Shown: one piece after another, positions 51,785-63,250 of the stretch | Position numbering within the stretch: the stretch's first letter is position 1 | How the letters are laid out: every line of letters starts with the position of its first letter | Assembly: GCF_000422245.1 (NCBI RefSeq) | Contig: NZ_ATHI01000001.1 | Location: 1 to 64,000 of the forward strand | DNA length: 64,000 bases | Direction: 5' to 3' | Source: Alkalidesulfovibrio alkalitolerans DSM 16529 | Lineage (GTDB): Bacteria; Desulfobacterota; Desulfovibrionia; Desulfovibrionales; Desulfovibrionaceae | Notes under the pieces: generated by a model | The model's database searches: none | What the model was told of the DNA's origin: nothing | Seen by the model: only the letters and a program-made list of their open reading frames with translations | Translations under genes and position numbers: made by a program

Positions 51785-51786
51785 GG

Positions 51787-52428
51787 CTACAACCTGACTA
51801 TTTGAAGGTTCCTTGCTGCGGCCGGAGCCGTGAGCTGCCCGTATATCTCGTCCTGCCGTCCAAACGAGGAGATGATGACTGCCTGGCAGGGGATCGTCGG
51901 AAGAAGGCTCGGCGAGACCACGCGGTGACCGTGGAAGGCCTGGCCGTGTTTGGAGGGGTCGTTGTCGATGATGGCCACGACGCGAAACGGCGTGTCCTCC
52001 AGGGCGGCCAGCACCACCTCGCAGGTCTCGGCCGCGCCGAAGAGCGCCACCTGGGTCAAGCCCTGGTCGAGGAGCCCCGTGAGCTTTTCGCGGATGCTCT
52101 CCTTGAGCGCGGAATAGACCTGCACGATTTCAGCGCAGAACTGGCCGAGCATGGCCCGCCGCTGGCTCTCGCCCTCCTGGGTCAGACCGTAGGAGAACGA
52201 CTTGCCGTTCACCGGGGTCAGGGTGATGAGCCCGCCCTGGTGCAGCGTCTTGACGTATTTATTGACCATGGCTCCGGAGAGCGCGGCCTTGTTCCCCAGT
52301 TCCTGCTGGCTGATCCGGGCGCGGGCGTGGATGCCGTCCAGGATGGAGAGCATGCGGGATTCCTTGCCCGGTTTGAAGAATCGCTTCTGGATGGGGATCA
52401 CTGCCTCGGCCCTCTTTCGTTCATTCAC
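51787..52428 (-). CDS. Winged-helix protein with C-terminal Rossmann-like domain
   Basis: The 213-residue protein has an N-terminal winged helix (about 25-75: SILDGIHARARISQQELGNKAALSGAMVNKYVKTL). A C-terminal nucleotide-binding-like domain follows (VALFGAAETCEVVLAAL, VVAIIDNDPSKHG, QAVIISSFG), recalling the domain of PglD-type sugar enzymes. It may link sugar or nucleotide status to expression of this glycan operon. The GTG start abuts the stop of the flavoprotein gene with no gap. The combination is unusual and no ligand is evident. Confidence 0.72.
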   Translation of the reverse strand: MNERKRAEAVIPIQKRFFKPGKESRMLSILDGIHARARISQQELGNKAALSGAMVNKYVKTLHQGGLITLTPVNGKSFSYGLTQEGESQRRAMLGQFCAEIVQVYSALKESIREKLTGLLDQGLTQVALFGAAETCEVVLAALEDTPFRVVAIIDNDPSKHGQAFHGHRVVSPSLLPTIPCQAVIISSFGRQDEIYGQLTAPAAARNLQIVRL

Positions 52429-53874
52429 TTAGTTATGTGACGCGATGTGCGTAAGTAGCTCCATCCCCGTTTCCAGGGCAAGTCTGGCGCGCCATCCCGC
52501 CGTTTGTTCCCGCCGCCTGGAGAGTTCCGCCCGCGCAGCCTCCAGGGTGGGAGATTTCTGCATCGCCATGTTCATTTGCAGGCTCCATGCCAACGCGTGC
52601 AGATGCTCCCTGTCGCGGTCCGGTTCAGTGCCACGGCCGCCCTGGCTTCTGGGCGCCAGGGAATCATTCATTAACTCACTGAACGATATATCGGACGATT
52701 CCGGATTTTTCTTAAGTGTGCCCGCGGCGTGGCGTCCGGCGCGGGTTCCGAAGACTTGTGTGGCCAGGACCATGGCCCCACCGATGCGGTTGGCCCCGTG
52801 CATGCCCGAGGCACATTCGCCGCAGGCGTAAAGCCCGGCGACCGACGTCTGCCCGTGCTCGTCGATGAGCGCCCCGCCGTTGCCCGCGTGGGCCATGGGC
52901 GCGACGCGCGTGAAATCCTCGGCTGCGGCGCGCACCATGACCGCGCCCTCCGCGTCCAGGTGGCGCAGGAGGAAGCGGTCCAGTTCGGCGTCGGGCAGGC
53001 CGTGGCCGAAGGGGCAGTGCGTTTTGCGCTCGGCCGCGAGTTCGGCGAGGTCGTCGGGCAGGGGCACGAGTCCGCCGTCTGGCGAGCGAACGACAAGTCC
53101 TTGACGCGCCTTGGCCGCGAGGTTCCAGAAGGCACGGTCCGGCAGGCTGGCCCACATGTATTGCAGGTAGCCCTGGTTTACGAGCCTGGCCCCGGCCCGG
53201 CCCAGGAGCCCGAGCGAGAACCCGGGGTTGCCCGGCCCGGCCTGGTTGTGCGCGAAAAGCGGCGCGGGCCCGCCCAGGGCCATGATCACGGCCTTGGCCA
53301 TGAAAAGCGATGCGCGTCCCCGCGCGTCCTCGGCCAGCGCCCCCAGGGCGCGGCCGTCGCGCACGACCAAGCCGCGCACCGTGAGGCCGGAAAGAAAGTG
53401 CCCGCCCAGTTCCTCGCCCCTGGTTTTGAAAGCCGTAAAGACGCGGCCCAGATCCTCGAAGACCACGGCCCGGCGCGAGGCCGGGCTGAAACAGGCGGAA
53501 AAAAGCTCCGGACTACCGTTCTGACGGGCAATGAAGGGAAGCCCAAGGTCCTTCATGTCCTCGAAGCGCTCGCGCGCGTCGGTCGCCAGGGCCTGCGCCA
53601 GGACGGGCTCGACGTGGCCGGGCCTTCCCACGGCCAGGGCCTCGGCCACGAGATCGGCGGCGTCCTCGTCTGTGGGGCAGGTCTGCATGCCCAGCCTGTC
53701 GTGGAGATTGGCGAAGGATGAGCCGGACGGACCACTACCCGCGCTGATCACGGTCACGCGCGCGCCGGGATTCTCGGCCAGCGCGGCCCAGGCCGCACGC
53801 AGCCCGGCCAGGCCTGCGCCGAGCACCAGGACGTCGGTCTCGTGGCGAGTGATGTGCGTTCGCGTGTGGTCCAT
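52429..53874 (-). CDS. FAD-dependent oxidoreductase, aspartate oxidase/fumarate reductase family
   Basis: The 481-residue flavoprotein begins with the FAD dinucleotide site DVLVLGAGLAGLRAAWAA. It carries HANRIGG-type HGANRIGGAMVLATQVFG and the MYACGECAS-like LYACGECASGMHG, hallmarks of the NadB/SdhA superfamily. It is somewhat shorter than NadB and the usual active-site residues are not fully assignable, so the substrate is open. No nadA or nadC is nearby. GGGAG precedes the ATG at 53874. It is the first gene of the run with the winged-helix protein and NeuB-like enzyme. Confidence 0.8.
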   Translation of the reverse strand: MDHTRTHITRHETDVLVLGAGLAGLRAAWAALAENPGARVTVISAGSGPSGSSFANLHDRLGMQTCPTDEDAADLVAEALAVGRPGHVEPVLAQALATDARERFEDMKDLGLPFIARQNGSPELFSACFSPASRRAVVFEDLGRVFTAFKTRGEELGGHFLSGLTVRGLVVRDGRALGALAEDARGRASLFMAKAVIMALGGPAPLFAHNQAGPGNPGFSLGLLGRAGARLVNQGYLQYMWASLPDRAFWNLAAKARQGLVVRSPDGGLVPLPDDLAELAAERKTHCPFGHGLPDAELDRFLLRHLDAEGAVMVRAAAEDFTRVAPMAHAGNGGALIDEHGQTSVAGLYACGECASGMHGANRIGGAMVLATQVFGTRAGRHAAGTLKKNPESSDISFSELMNDSLAPRSQGGRGTEPDRDREHLHALAWSLQMNMAMQKSPTLEAARAELSRRREQTAGWRARLALETGMELLTHIASHN

Positions 53875-54066
53875 GCCGCTCCCTCGGCTTGTGCGGCGCG
53901 TGGGCCGCATGGCGGCCTCCTGGCCGCCGTGGCCGGGCCGAAGCAATGTCTGGACCAGTGAAATTGAAATCCTTTTATGTCGGCATGTTCGGGATTGACT
54001 GTGGATAGGGGGCGGAAAAACTGCGCGTCGGCGTGGGAGGAAGAGACATCCAGCCCTGCGCAACGG

Positions 54067-54825
54067 TCACGCGCTGCCGCCGCTCGGGCTGGCCTCGGTG
54101 GTGAAGGCCGCCAGGGGCGTCAAGGGTTTGTCACCCACGAGATCGAAGCGTACGGCGCAAAATCCCCCGAGCCAGCCGGGATACAGCGGATGATTCAGGA
54201 GCCTAAACGGCAGCCCCTCCCGCCAGGTGGCCGGGGGGCCGGGCAGCACGGAGCGCGCCCGACGCGGCTTTTTTCCCGCCGCGTTCGCGAACAGTCTGAC
54301 CACGTCGCGCAGGCTGAACCAGCGCGCCGCGCGCATGGACGAGACGTGCCCCTTGTCGCCGCACAGGCAGGAGCAACGTGTGGACAAGGCATAGAACGAG
54401 CGGCGGTTCAAAAAGCCCACGAGCACGCCCTTGCGGGCCACGCGCACGGCCTCGCGCATGGCGGCCTCGGGGTCCTCGCAGAACTCCAGGGCCGTGATCA
54501 GGGTCACGTAGTCGTATTCCTTGTCGTCCATGGGCAGGTGCTCGGCGTGGCCCAGGCGCAGGTCGGCGCGCTTGCCCATGCGCGCGCGGGCACCCTTGAG
54601 CATGGCCGCAGAGGGGTCCACTCCGTCCACATCGAAGCCCCATTCGTAGAAGCATTCGAGAAACATCCCCGTGCCGCAGCCTATCTCCAGGAGCCGCTGG
54701 CCGCGCCGGGGCCAGGCCGAGACGAGGTCGGCCAAAAGCGCCTTTTCACGCTCGAAGGCGACCTTTCCCTCTGGGGTGGCGAACCAGGCGTCGTAGCGTG
54801 CCGCGAAGGCGTCGTCGTGCTGCAT
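54067..54825 (-). CDS. Class I SAM-dependent methyltransferase
   Basis: The 252-residue methyltransferase has motif I LLEIGCGTGMFLECFYEWG, VDGVDPSAAML, the LRLGHAEHLPMDDKEYDYV region and TALEFCEDPEAAMREAVRVA. The fold is that of Ubie/Methyltransf_11 enzymes acting on small molecules. Cysteines in the C-terminal half (CSCLCGDKG) could bind metal. The substrate is unknown. The ATG at 54825 (MQHDDAFAARYDAWF) is chosen for the family-like start. It is divergent from the ADP-ribosylglycohydrolase-like gene. Confidence 0.85.
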   Translation of the reverse strand: MQHDDAFAARYDAWFATPEGKVAFEREKALLADLVSAWPRRGQRLLEIGCGTGMFLECFYEWGFDVDGVDPSAAMLKGARARMGKRADLRLGHAEHLPMDDKEYDYVTLITALEFCEDPEAAMREAVRVARKGVLVGFLNRRSFYALSTRCSCLCGDKGHVSSMRAARWFSLRDVVRLFANAAGKKPRRARSVLPGPPATWREGLPFRLLNHPLYPGWLGGFCAVRFDLVGDKPLTPLAAFTTEASPSGGSA

Positions 54826-54971
54826 GGCGAAGTCGTGCTCCGGGTCCCGTGCGTTTTCCGGGGAAGTGTACCTTTGCCGGGCGCTTTTGACCACCCCCCG
54901 GCCTCGCCTTGTCATCGCCCCGGCTTCGTGCGAGATTGCCGCGAGGCCCGTTGCACGGGCAGGGAGGAGTC

Positions 54972-55862
54972 ATGCGCAACACCAGACGCGACGCCGTGGT
55001 CGCGGCCTTCATGGCCGACTGCCTGGCGCTCGGTCCGCACTGGATATACGACCAGGAGCGCATCGCACGCGAATTTCCGGATTTCGCCGCCCCGGCCGCG
55101 CCGCTGCCGGATTCCTATCACAAAACCAAGGGCCTGGGCGATTTCACCCACTACGGCGACCAGATGCTCGTGCTCCTGGAGTCGCTGGCCGAGCGGGGAG
55201 GCTTCGACCGCGCGGACTTCGCCGCCCGCTGGAAGACGCTTTTCGAGACCTACGGCGGCTACGTGGACGCGGCCAGCCGCCGCACCCTGGAGAATCTGAA
55301 GGCCGGTTGGCCCTTCGAGGACGCGGGCAGCACCTCCGAGGATCTGGCCGGGGCCGCGCGCTTCGCGCCGCTCCTGGCCTTCATCGCGGACGAGGACGCC
55401 CTGGCCGAGGCCGCGCGGCAGCAGACCGGCCTGACCCACACCGCGCCGCTGGTGCTCGACGCGGCCGAGTTCTTCGCGCGCGCCGCCGCGCGCATCCTTG
55501 GCGGTGAGGAGCCGGTTCCGGCCATGCGCGCGGCCGCCCAGGCGCTCGCTGGCGGGTCCGTGGCCGAGTTGGTGGAAAAGGGTCTGGCCTCCGCGGGCGG
55601 CGAAACCCTGTCCCTGATCGCCGCCTTCGGCCAGAACTGCCATAGCCCCGGCGCCCTGCCCGCGGTGGTGCACCTCGTGGCCGCGTACGCCGACGACCCC
55701 GCGCGCGGGCTTTTGCAAAACGTCCTCGCGGGCGGCGACTCGGCTGGCAGGGGCATCGCCGTGGGCGCGCTGCTTGGCGCGGCCAGGGGGCTCGACGCCT
55801 TCCCGGCCGTCTGGCGCACGGCCATGAACGCGCATGGGCGCATCGAGGCCCTTTTACCGTGA
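54972..55862 (+). CDS. ADP-ribosylglycohydrolase family protein, J1-crystallin-like
   Basis: The 296-residue helical protein resembles the ADP-ribosylglycohydrolase superfamily. The N-terminal ADCLALGPHWIYDQ and C-terminal GGDSAGRGIAVGALLGA correspond to the family metal-site segments. However, the usual GGDTDTN motif is replaced, as in J1-crystallin/selenoprotein J types. Hydrolase activity is therefore doubtful. AGGGAGGAG precedes the ATG. Its stop overlaps the next start by four bases, which begins a five-gene operon with pabABC. Confidence 0.82.
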   Translation: MRNTRRDAVVAAFMADCLALGPHWIYDQERIAREFPDFAAPAAPLPDSYHKTKGLGDFTHYGDQMLVLLESLAERGGFDRADFAARWKTLFETYGGYVDAASRRTLENLKAGWPFEDAGSTSEDLAGAARFAPLLAFIADEDALAEAARQQTGLTHTAPLVLDAAEFFARAAARILGGEEPVPAMRAAAQALAGGSVAELVEKGLASAGGETLSLIAAFGQNCHSPGALPAVVHLVAAYADDPARGLLQNVLAGGDSAGRGIAVGALLGAARGLDAFPAVWRTAMNAHGRIEALLP

Positions 55863-56878
55863 ACCGCTCCCCCTCGTCCTGGCCCGTCCAGATCTGCGGC
55901 GGCCTGGCCGCCTGGCTCGGCGCGCGGCTGCGCCAGACCTTCGCGGCCGCCTTCTCGCTCTTCAAGGTCATGATCCCGGTCATCGTCGCGGTCAAGATCC
56001 TTCAGGAGTACGACCTCGTGGAACCGCTGGCCCGGCCGCTCGAACCGGTCATGGGGCTGGTCGGCCTGCCCGGCGTCTTCGGCCTGGCCTGGGCCTCGGC
56101 CATGCTCACGAGCATGTATTCCGGGCTCGTGGTCTTCGCCCAACTCGCCCTGCACGAGCCCGTGACCATCGCCCAGGCCACGGTGCTGGCGACCATGATG
56201 CTCGTGGCCCACAACCTCCTCGTGGAGTCGGCCGTGGCCCGCGCCTCGGGCACGAGCGCGGCCATGCAGCTCGCGCTTCGGCTCGCGGGCGCGCTGATCG
56301 TCGGCGCGGTCCTGAACCAGATCTACCTCGCGGGCGGCTGGCTGCAGGAGCCCGCCAGGATCATCTTCACCCCCGAGGCCCCGCCCGCGACCATCGCCGC
56401 CTGGGCGTTGGGCGAGTTGAAGAACCTCGGCCTCATCCTCGGCATCATCTTCACGCTCATGGTGGCCATGGGGCTGCTCGAACTCATCGGCGCCACGGCC
56501 CTCTTGAACCGTCTCCTGGCCCCGGTGCTCAGGCTGTGCGGCATCGGTCCGGCGGCCGCGCCCATCACCGTGGTCGGCATGACGCTCGGGCTCGCCTACG
56601 GCGGCGGGCTGATCATCCAGCAGGCGCGCTCGGGCGCGCTCTCCAAGCGCGACGTGGTCTTCAGCCTGACGCTGATGGGCTTTTGCCACGCCGTCATCGA
56701 GGACACCATGATCATGGTCCTGGCCGGGGCGCACTTCTCGGGCATCCTCTGGGGCCGCCTGATCTTCTCGCTGCTCTTCACCGCCCTTCTGGTGCGTCTC
56801 ACGCGCGGCCTGCCCGAGCGCGTCTTCGACCGCCTGTTCTGGCCCGTGGGCGCGGCCAAGGCCCAGGCGCGGCCATGA
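55859..56878 (+). CDS. Nucleoside-recognition (Gate) domain membrane protein
   Basis: The 339-residue protein has eight or nine spans and the Gate-domain pattern found in SpmA/SpmB and nucleoside transporters. LFKVMIPVIVAVKILQE and VVGMTLGLAYGGGLIIQQARSG pair with GFCHAVIEDTMIMVLAG. Function in bacteria outside sporulation is unclear; transport of a small molecule is possible. The GTG start overlaps the upstream stop and its own stop overlaps pabA by four bases, so it is tightly cotranscribed with folate genes. Confidence 0.82.
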   Translation: MNRSPSSWPVQICGGLAAWLGARLRQTFAAAFSLFKVMIPVIVAVKILQEYDLVEPLARPLEPVMGLVGLPGVFGLAWASAMLTSMYSGLVVFAQLALHEPVTIAQATVLATMMLVAHNLLVESAVARASGTSAAMQLALRLAGALIVGAVLNQIYLAGGWLQEPARIIFTPEAPPATIAAWALGELKNLGLILGIIFTLMVAMGLLELIGATALLNRLLAPVLRLCGIGPAAAPITVVGMTLGLAYGGGLIIQQARSGALSKRDVVFSLTLMGFCHAVIEDTMIMVLAGAHFSGILWGRLIFSLLFTALLVRLTRGLPERVFDRLFWPVGAAKAQARP

Positions 56879-57423
56879 AGCTTCTGCTGGTGGACAACGA
56901 GGACAGTTTCACCCGCATCCTCGAACATCTGCTGGCCACGGTCACGGGAACGGCCCCTTTGGTGCTGCCCTACGCGGCCTTCACCATGCGGGCCGCGCGC
57001 GCGGCCGACCTCGTGGTCGTCTCGCCGGGGCCGGGGCATCCGGCCGACTATCCGGCCTACGAGCCGCTCGTTACGGCCACGGACGGCCCGCCGGTGCTCG
57101 GCGTGTGTCTGGGAATGCAGATCATCAACCACTTCCTGGGCGGCGAGGTCGCGCCCCTGCCCGGCTGCGTGCACGGCCGCGCCTCCGAGATAGCGTTCGC
57201 GGGCAGGCGGCTTCGCGTGGCCCGCTACCATTCGCTGCATCTCTCGCGGCTGGCCCAAGGCCTGGTGGTCGAGGCGGCCACGGACGAGGGCGTGATCATG
57301 GCCGTGCGCCACGAGACGCGGCCGCTTCTGGGGTATCTGTTCCACCCCGAATCCTTTCTCACCGAATCGCCGGAGATATTCATCCGCCATGCATGTGCGC
57401 GACTCCTTCCCGTATCCGCCTGA
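56875..57423 (+). CDS. pabA: Aminodeoxychorismate/anthranilate synthase glutaminase
   Basis: The 182-residue class I glutamine amidotransferase has the nucleophile cysteine in GVCLGMQ and the catalytic His-Glu in YLFHPESFLTE. It releases ammonia for PabB in p-aminobenzoate synthesis for folate. Neighbours pabB and pabC fix the role rather than tryptophan synthesis. The ATG overlaps the previous stop (ATGA), and the 3' end overlaps pabB by 35 bases. Confidence 0.93.
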   Translation: MKLLLVDNEDSFTRILEHLLATVTGTAPLVLPYAAFTMRAARAADLVVVSPGPGHPADYPAYEPLVTATDGPPVLGVCLGMQIINHFLGGEVAPLPGCVHGRASEIAFAGRRLRVARYHSLHLSRLAQGLVVEAATDEGVIMAVRHETRPLLGYLFHPESFLTESPEIFIRHACARLLPVSA

Positions 57424-58714
57424 GGCCGTGCTGGGCCTTGCGGCCGCCTTGGAGCGCGAGGCCGGGGCGGACGTGCTCTGCGCGCCGGGCGCGGACGGCC
57501 GCTCGCCCACGCTCTTCATGGGCGTCGCGCCCGAGGAGGAGTTCGTGCTCCTGCCCGGCGCGGACGCGGGCGACATGGCGGCCTTCGCCTTTGCCGACGA
57601 GCGGCCGACCATGGGCCTGCTGGCCTACGAGTTCGGCCTGGACCGTCTGGGCGTGCGCAGCAGGAAGGAACGGGTCATGCCGCGCGGGATGCTGCGCAAG
57701 TACGGCCTGCACCTGGCCTACGACCCCAAGGCCAAGCGGCTCGACCTCTTGCACCACGCGGAGCCGGACGTGCGCCTGCTCGATCTGGCGCGCAGGCTGG
57801 CCGCGAACCCGGAAGCTTTCGTCCCCGACGCATACGGCGCGCCGCGCCCGGCCCGCGTTACGGGCCACGTCCGCCGCTCCCTGTCCAGCGAGGCCTACGA
57901 GGCGGCCGTAACCGAGGTGCTGGCGCGCATCCGCCAGGGCCACACCTACCAGCTCAACCTGTCCGTGGAGTTTCGCGCCCCCGTGCGCGAATGCGACCCC
58001 TTTGCTCTGTTCCGGCTGCTCTTCGGACGTTATCCCGCGCCGCACTACGCCTTTTTCCGCTGCGGCCCGCAGGCCGTGATCTCCACCTCGCCCGAGCGGT
58101 TTGTGCGCGTGGCGGACGGCGAGGTGCTCTCGCAGCCCATCAAGGGCACGCTGCGCCTGCCGCCGGGGCAGCGCCGGAAGGGTCTGGCCGGGCCGCCGCC
58201 CGATCTGGCGCGGGCGCTTCGCGCCTCGCCCAAGGAGGACGCCGAGCTTTCCATGATCGTGGACCTGATGCGCAACGACGTGGCCGCGTCCTGCGAGTAT
58301 GGCAGCGTGGGCGTGCGGGCGCACAAGTCGGTCTTCGTGGTGGACGACCTGCTGCAGATGTACAGCGAGGTCACGGGGCGGCTTCGGCCCGATCTGAACG
58401 TCTTCGACCTCGTGCAGGAGGCCTTTCCGCCCGGCTCGGTCACGGGCTGCCCCAAGAAGCGTTCGCTGGAGATCATCGAGGAGTTGGAGCCGCACACGCG
58501 CGAGGCCTATTGCGGCAGCGTGCTGCTGGTGCACGGCCCGCGCGACATGGACGCCTCCGTGGCCATCCGCACGGCCCGCCACGACGCGGACGCGGGGGAG
58601 ATGGTCTTTCACGCGGGCAGCGGCATCGTGGTGGATTCGGACCCTGCGGCCGAGGAGCGCGAGACCGTGGCCAAGGCGGACAAGTTTTTGCGGCTCATGG
58701 AGGAGCTGTCGTGA
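57389..58714 (+). CDS. pabB: Aminodeoxychorismate synthase component I
   Basis: The 441-residue chorismate-binding enzyme has the lysine-containing PIKGT motif diagnostic of PabB (TrpE has PIAGT). It also shows RIRQGHTYQLNLSVEF, SPERFVRV, ELSMIVDLMRNDVA and GSVTGCPKKRSLEII. It converts chorismate with ammonia to 4-amino-4-deoxychorismate. The start at 57389 gives the usual N-terminus, though a GTG six bases on is possible. Overlap with pabA and pabC implies translational coupling. Confidence 0.95.
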   Translation: MHVRDSFPYPPEAVLGLAAALEREAGADVLCAPGADGRSPTLFMGVAPEEEFVLLPGADAGDMAAFAFADERPTMGLLAYEFGLDRLGVRSRKERVMPRGMLRKYGLHLAYDPKAKRLDLLHHAEPDVRLLDLARRLAANPEAFVPDAYGAPRPARVTGHVRRSLSSEAYEAAVTEVLARIRQGHTYQLNLSVEFRAPVRECDPFALFRLLFGRYPAPHYAFFRCGPQAVISTSPERFVRVADGEVLSQPIKGTLRLPPGQRRKGLAGPPPDLARALRASPKEDAELSMIVDLMRNDVAASCEYGSVGVRAHKSVFVVDDLLQMYSEVTGRLRPDLNVFDLVQEAFPPGSVTGCPKKRSLEIIEELEPHTREAYCGSVLLVHGPRDMDASVAIRTARHDADAGEMVFHAGSGIVVDSDPAAEERETVAKADKFLRLMEELS

Positions 58715-59481
58715 TCGCCTGGCGCGACGGCCGCTTCGTGGACGAGGGGGCGCTCTCGTGGCCGGGTGCGGCCGCGCGCCTGGGCGCGGGCTTCTTCGCC
58801 ACCGTGCGCTGGGACGGCCGCGAGGCGCGCCACTACGCCCGCCATGCGGCGCGGCTCCTGGCCAGCCTGGACCATTTCGAGTTGCCCCGGCTGGCGCCGC
58901 CGGATGCCGAGGTCGCGGCCGAAGTGGCGCGGCGAAACGGACTTTCGGGCCGCGTGGGCAGGATCAACCTCGTCTATCCCCTGGAAGGGCCCGAGCTTGA
59001 CGCCGCTCCCGCGCGGCCGGTCCTTCTCGCGGCGGCCTTCACGCCCCCGTCGCCAGGGCCGCTTGCGCTCGCGGTGCATCCCGAGCCGCATGCCTCGTAT
59101 CTTGGCGCGCACAAGTCCACGAGCTACCTGCCCTATCTGCTGGCCCGGCGCGGGGCTAGGCGCGCGGGTCTTTTCGATGCGGTGCTGGTGGATCAGGACG
59201 GGCTGGTGGTGGAGGCCTCGGCCTGTGCGCTGCTCCTGGCCGACGCCGAGGGGCTTGTCGCGCCCGCGCACGCCCTGGCGCTGCCGAGCATCGCGCTTTC
59301 ACTCGCCGCCGAGGCGCTGCCCGTCAGGCGGCATCCCGTGCTGGCCGAGGAACTGGGCGGCTTCGCCCATGCCTACGTGCTGAACAGCCTGATCGGCATG
59401 CGGCCGGTGGAGCGCATCGGCCCGCACGCCTACGAGATCGACACCGCCCCCTGCGCGGCGGCGGATGCGGTTATACTGTGA
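58711..59481 (+). CDS. pabC: Aminodeoxychorismate lyase (class IV aminotransferase fold)
   Basis: The 256-residue PLP enzyme of fold type IV splits aminodeoxychorismate to p-aminobenzoate and pyruvate. It shows the PLP lysine in LGAHKSTSYLPYLLARR and LVVEASACALLLADAEG, with family-typical RLGAGFFATVRWDG near the start. Start is a GTG overlapping the pabB stop. It closes the pabA-pabB-pabC set, so the window encodes the whole p-aminobenzoate branch from chorismate. Confidence 0.93.
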   Translation: MIAWRDGRFVDEGALSWPGAAARLGAGFFATVRWDGREARHYARHAARLLASLDHFELPRLAPPDAEVAAEVARRNGLSGRVGRINLVYPLEGPELDAAPARPVLLAAAFTPPSPGPLALAVHPEPHASYLGAHKSTSYLPYLLARRGARRAGLFDAVLVDQDGLVVEASACALLLADAEGLVAPAHALALPSIALSLAAEALPVRRHPVLAEELGGFAHAYVLNSLIGMRPVERIGPHAYEIDTAPCAAADAVIL

Positions 59482-59505
59482 GTGGGTGCAGGGTCCGGGC
59501 GCGGG

Positions 59506-59796
59506 CTATTCCGCAATCCTGCCGCCTGCCGATGCGTACACGCGCAGTTTGTCCCGCTTGCCCACCGCCAGGACGGTGACGAAGACGACGTCCTCATCGA
59601 CGCGGTAGACAAGCCGGTAGCCAGCCTTGCGGAGCTTGATTTTGAAGCAGTCCGGCATTCCCGAGAGGGCCGCGGACGGAATGCGCGGGTTTTGTAGGCG
59701 CTCGGCCAGCTTCTTCTTGAACTGCTCGCGCAGGGCTTCGTTCAGCTTCTTCCATTCCTTCAGGGCCAGTTCGTGGAAGCGCAGCCTATAGGTCAC
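59506..59796 (-). CDS. RelE/ParE-family toxin
   Basis: The 96-residue protein matches RelE. It shows LRFHELALKEWKKLNEALREQFKKKL at the N-terminus and CFKIKLRKAGYRLVYRVDEDVVFVTVLAVGKRDK in the RNase-like core (KLR, R, R). It likely cleaves mRNA on the ribosome. It lies downstream of the antitoxin gene with an 11-base overlap, so the pair is one operon. It is convergent with pabC. Confidence 0.93.
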   Translation of the reverse strand: MTYRLRFHELALKEWKKLNEALREQFKKKLAERLQNPRIPSAALSGMPDCFKIKLRKAGYRLVYRVDEDVVFVTVLAVGKRDKLRVYASAGGRIAE

Positions 59797-60031
59797 GGAG
59801 GTTCACTTCCACGAAGGGGCCGTCCTGCCGCTCCTGGACGAGCCGCGCGTCTTCCAGGTCCTCGATGCGTTGCAGGAGCCGCTCGTACAGCGCGGCCGAG
59901 AGCAGGTACGCCTCGGGCTTGTTGTGGTTGAGCACGGCCACGGGATCGTCTCCGGCCTGGGTGAGGATGGACGCCAGATTGCGCTTGAGCTCGGTGACGC
60001 TGACGGTCTTGCTGGCATAGATGGTCTGCAT
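59786..60031 (-). CDS. Phd/YefM-family antitoxin
   Basis: The 81-residue protein has the Phd/YefM N-terminal DNA-binding fold (SVTELKRNLASILTQAGDDPVAVLNHNKPEAYLLSA) and a C-terminal acidic helix (RIEDLEDARLVQERQDGPFVEVNL) that would neutralise the toxin. The ATG at 60031 follows GAGGTG; an ATG four codons upstream lacks a site. The operator-like dyad just upstream fits autoregulation. Confidence 0.92.
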   Translation of the reverse strand: MQTIYASKTVSVTELKRNLASILTQAGDDPVAVLNHNKPEAYLLSAALYERLLQRIEDLEDARLVQERQDGPFVEVNLRDL

Positions 60032-60042
60032 GGGACACCTCA

Positions 60043-60070
60043 TTTTCAGTACTTTATTCGGAACTGAAAA
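60043..60070. promoter_or_regulatory. Dyad operator upstream of the toxin-antitoxin operon
   Basis: TTTTCAGT (60043-60050) and ACTGAAAA (60063-60070) are perfect inverted repeats with a 12-base spacer, about 12 bases upstream of the antitoxin ATG. This is the expected place for binding by the antitoxin or its complex. Confidence 0.7.
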
Positions 60071-60111
60071 TAGCGCCTTATATCGCGCGTGTCAATGTGG
60101 AGGCTGCACGT

Positions 60112-60144
60112 CAGGGGGCGCATGGTTATTGCCATGCGCCCCTG
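60112..60144. terminator. Strong hairpin between the toxin-antitoxin and uvrA genes
   Basis: CAGGGG-CGCATGG pairs with CCATGCGCCCCTG (one-base bulge, six-base loop). It lies downstream of uvrA on the minus strand. No long T-tract follows. Confidence 0.5.
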
Positions 60145-60187
60145 CGGCTTGCGTGAGGATGCGGACCCGAGATTGTTGACGACTTCG

Positions 60188-60229
60188 GTTTCGCGGCAAC
60201 GCAACAGACGGGGCTTTTGGAGCGCCCGG

Positions 60230-60232
<3 letters not shown>
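60188..60232 (-). repeat. Palindromic element family 1, partial copy after uvrA
   Basis: The boxes TTTCGCGGCAACGCAACAGA and GGGGCTTTTGGAGCGCCC match one arm of family 1; the other half is missing. The uvrA TAG stop at 60230-60232 sits at its edge. Confidence 0.6.
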
Positions 60233-62968
<2,736 letters not shown>

Positions 62969-63118
62969 GCGCGTGGGTTCCTTTGCGGGTGTTTCGGCTG
63001 CGTGTTCGGCGGGGTGCTTCGCGGAAAACCGGGAAAGGCTGAGCCGTTGGAAGGAAGGGGCGAAGCCAGGCGCGCCGCGCGCGAAAGTGAATGATAATCG
63101 CGCCGACAGGAAAGGCAA

Positions 63119-63240
63119 GGGGGCGTATCGCCGCCGCACCCAGGTCGGCTTTGCCAGCGATGGCTTCAAAGCGAATCGCGGGGTCCAGGGGGCTCAGCCC
63201 CCTGGCGGAGGTGGCCTGGAGGAGGCGGAGCCTCCTCCAG
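63119..63240. repeat. Hairpin repeat family 2 (copy 3)
   Basis: The copy has GGCGTATCGCCGCCGCACC, GTCGGCTTTGCCAGCGATGG, GCGAATCGCGGGGTCC, a G-run/CTCAG/C-run hairpin and GGAGGAGGCGGAGCCTCCTCC. It fills most of the 315-base gap 62969-63283, which holds no gene. Confidence 0.78.
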
Positions 63241-63250
63241 ATAGATGCGC

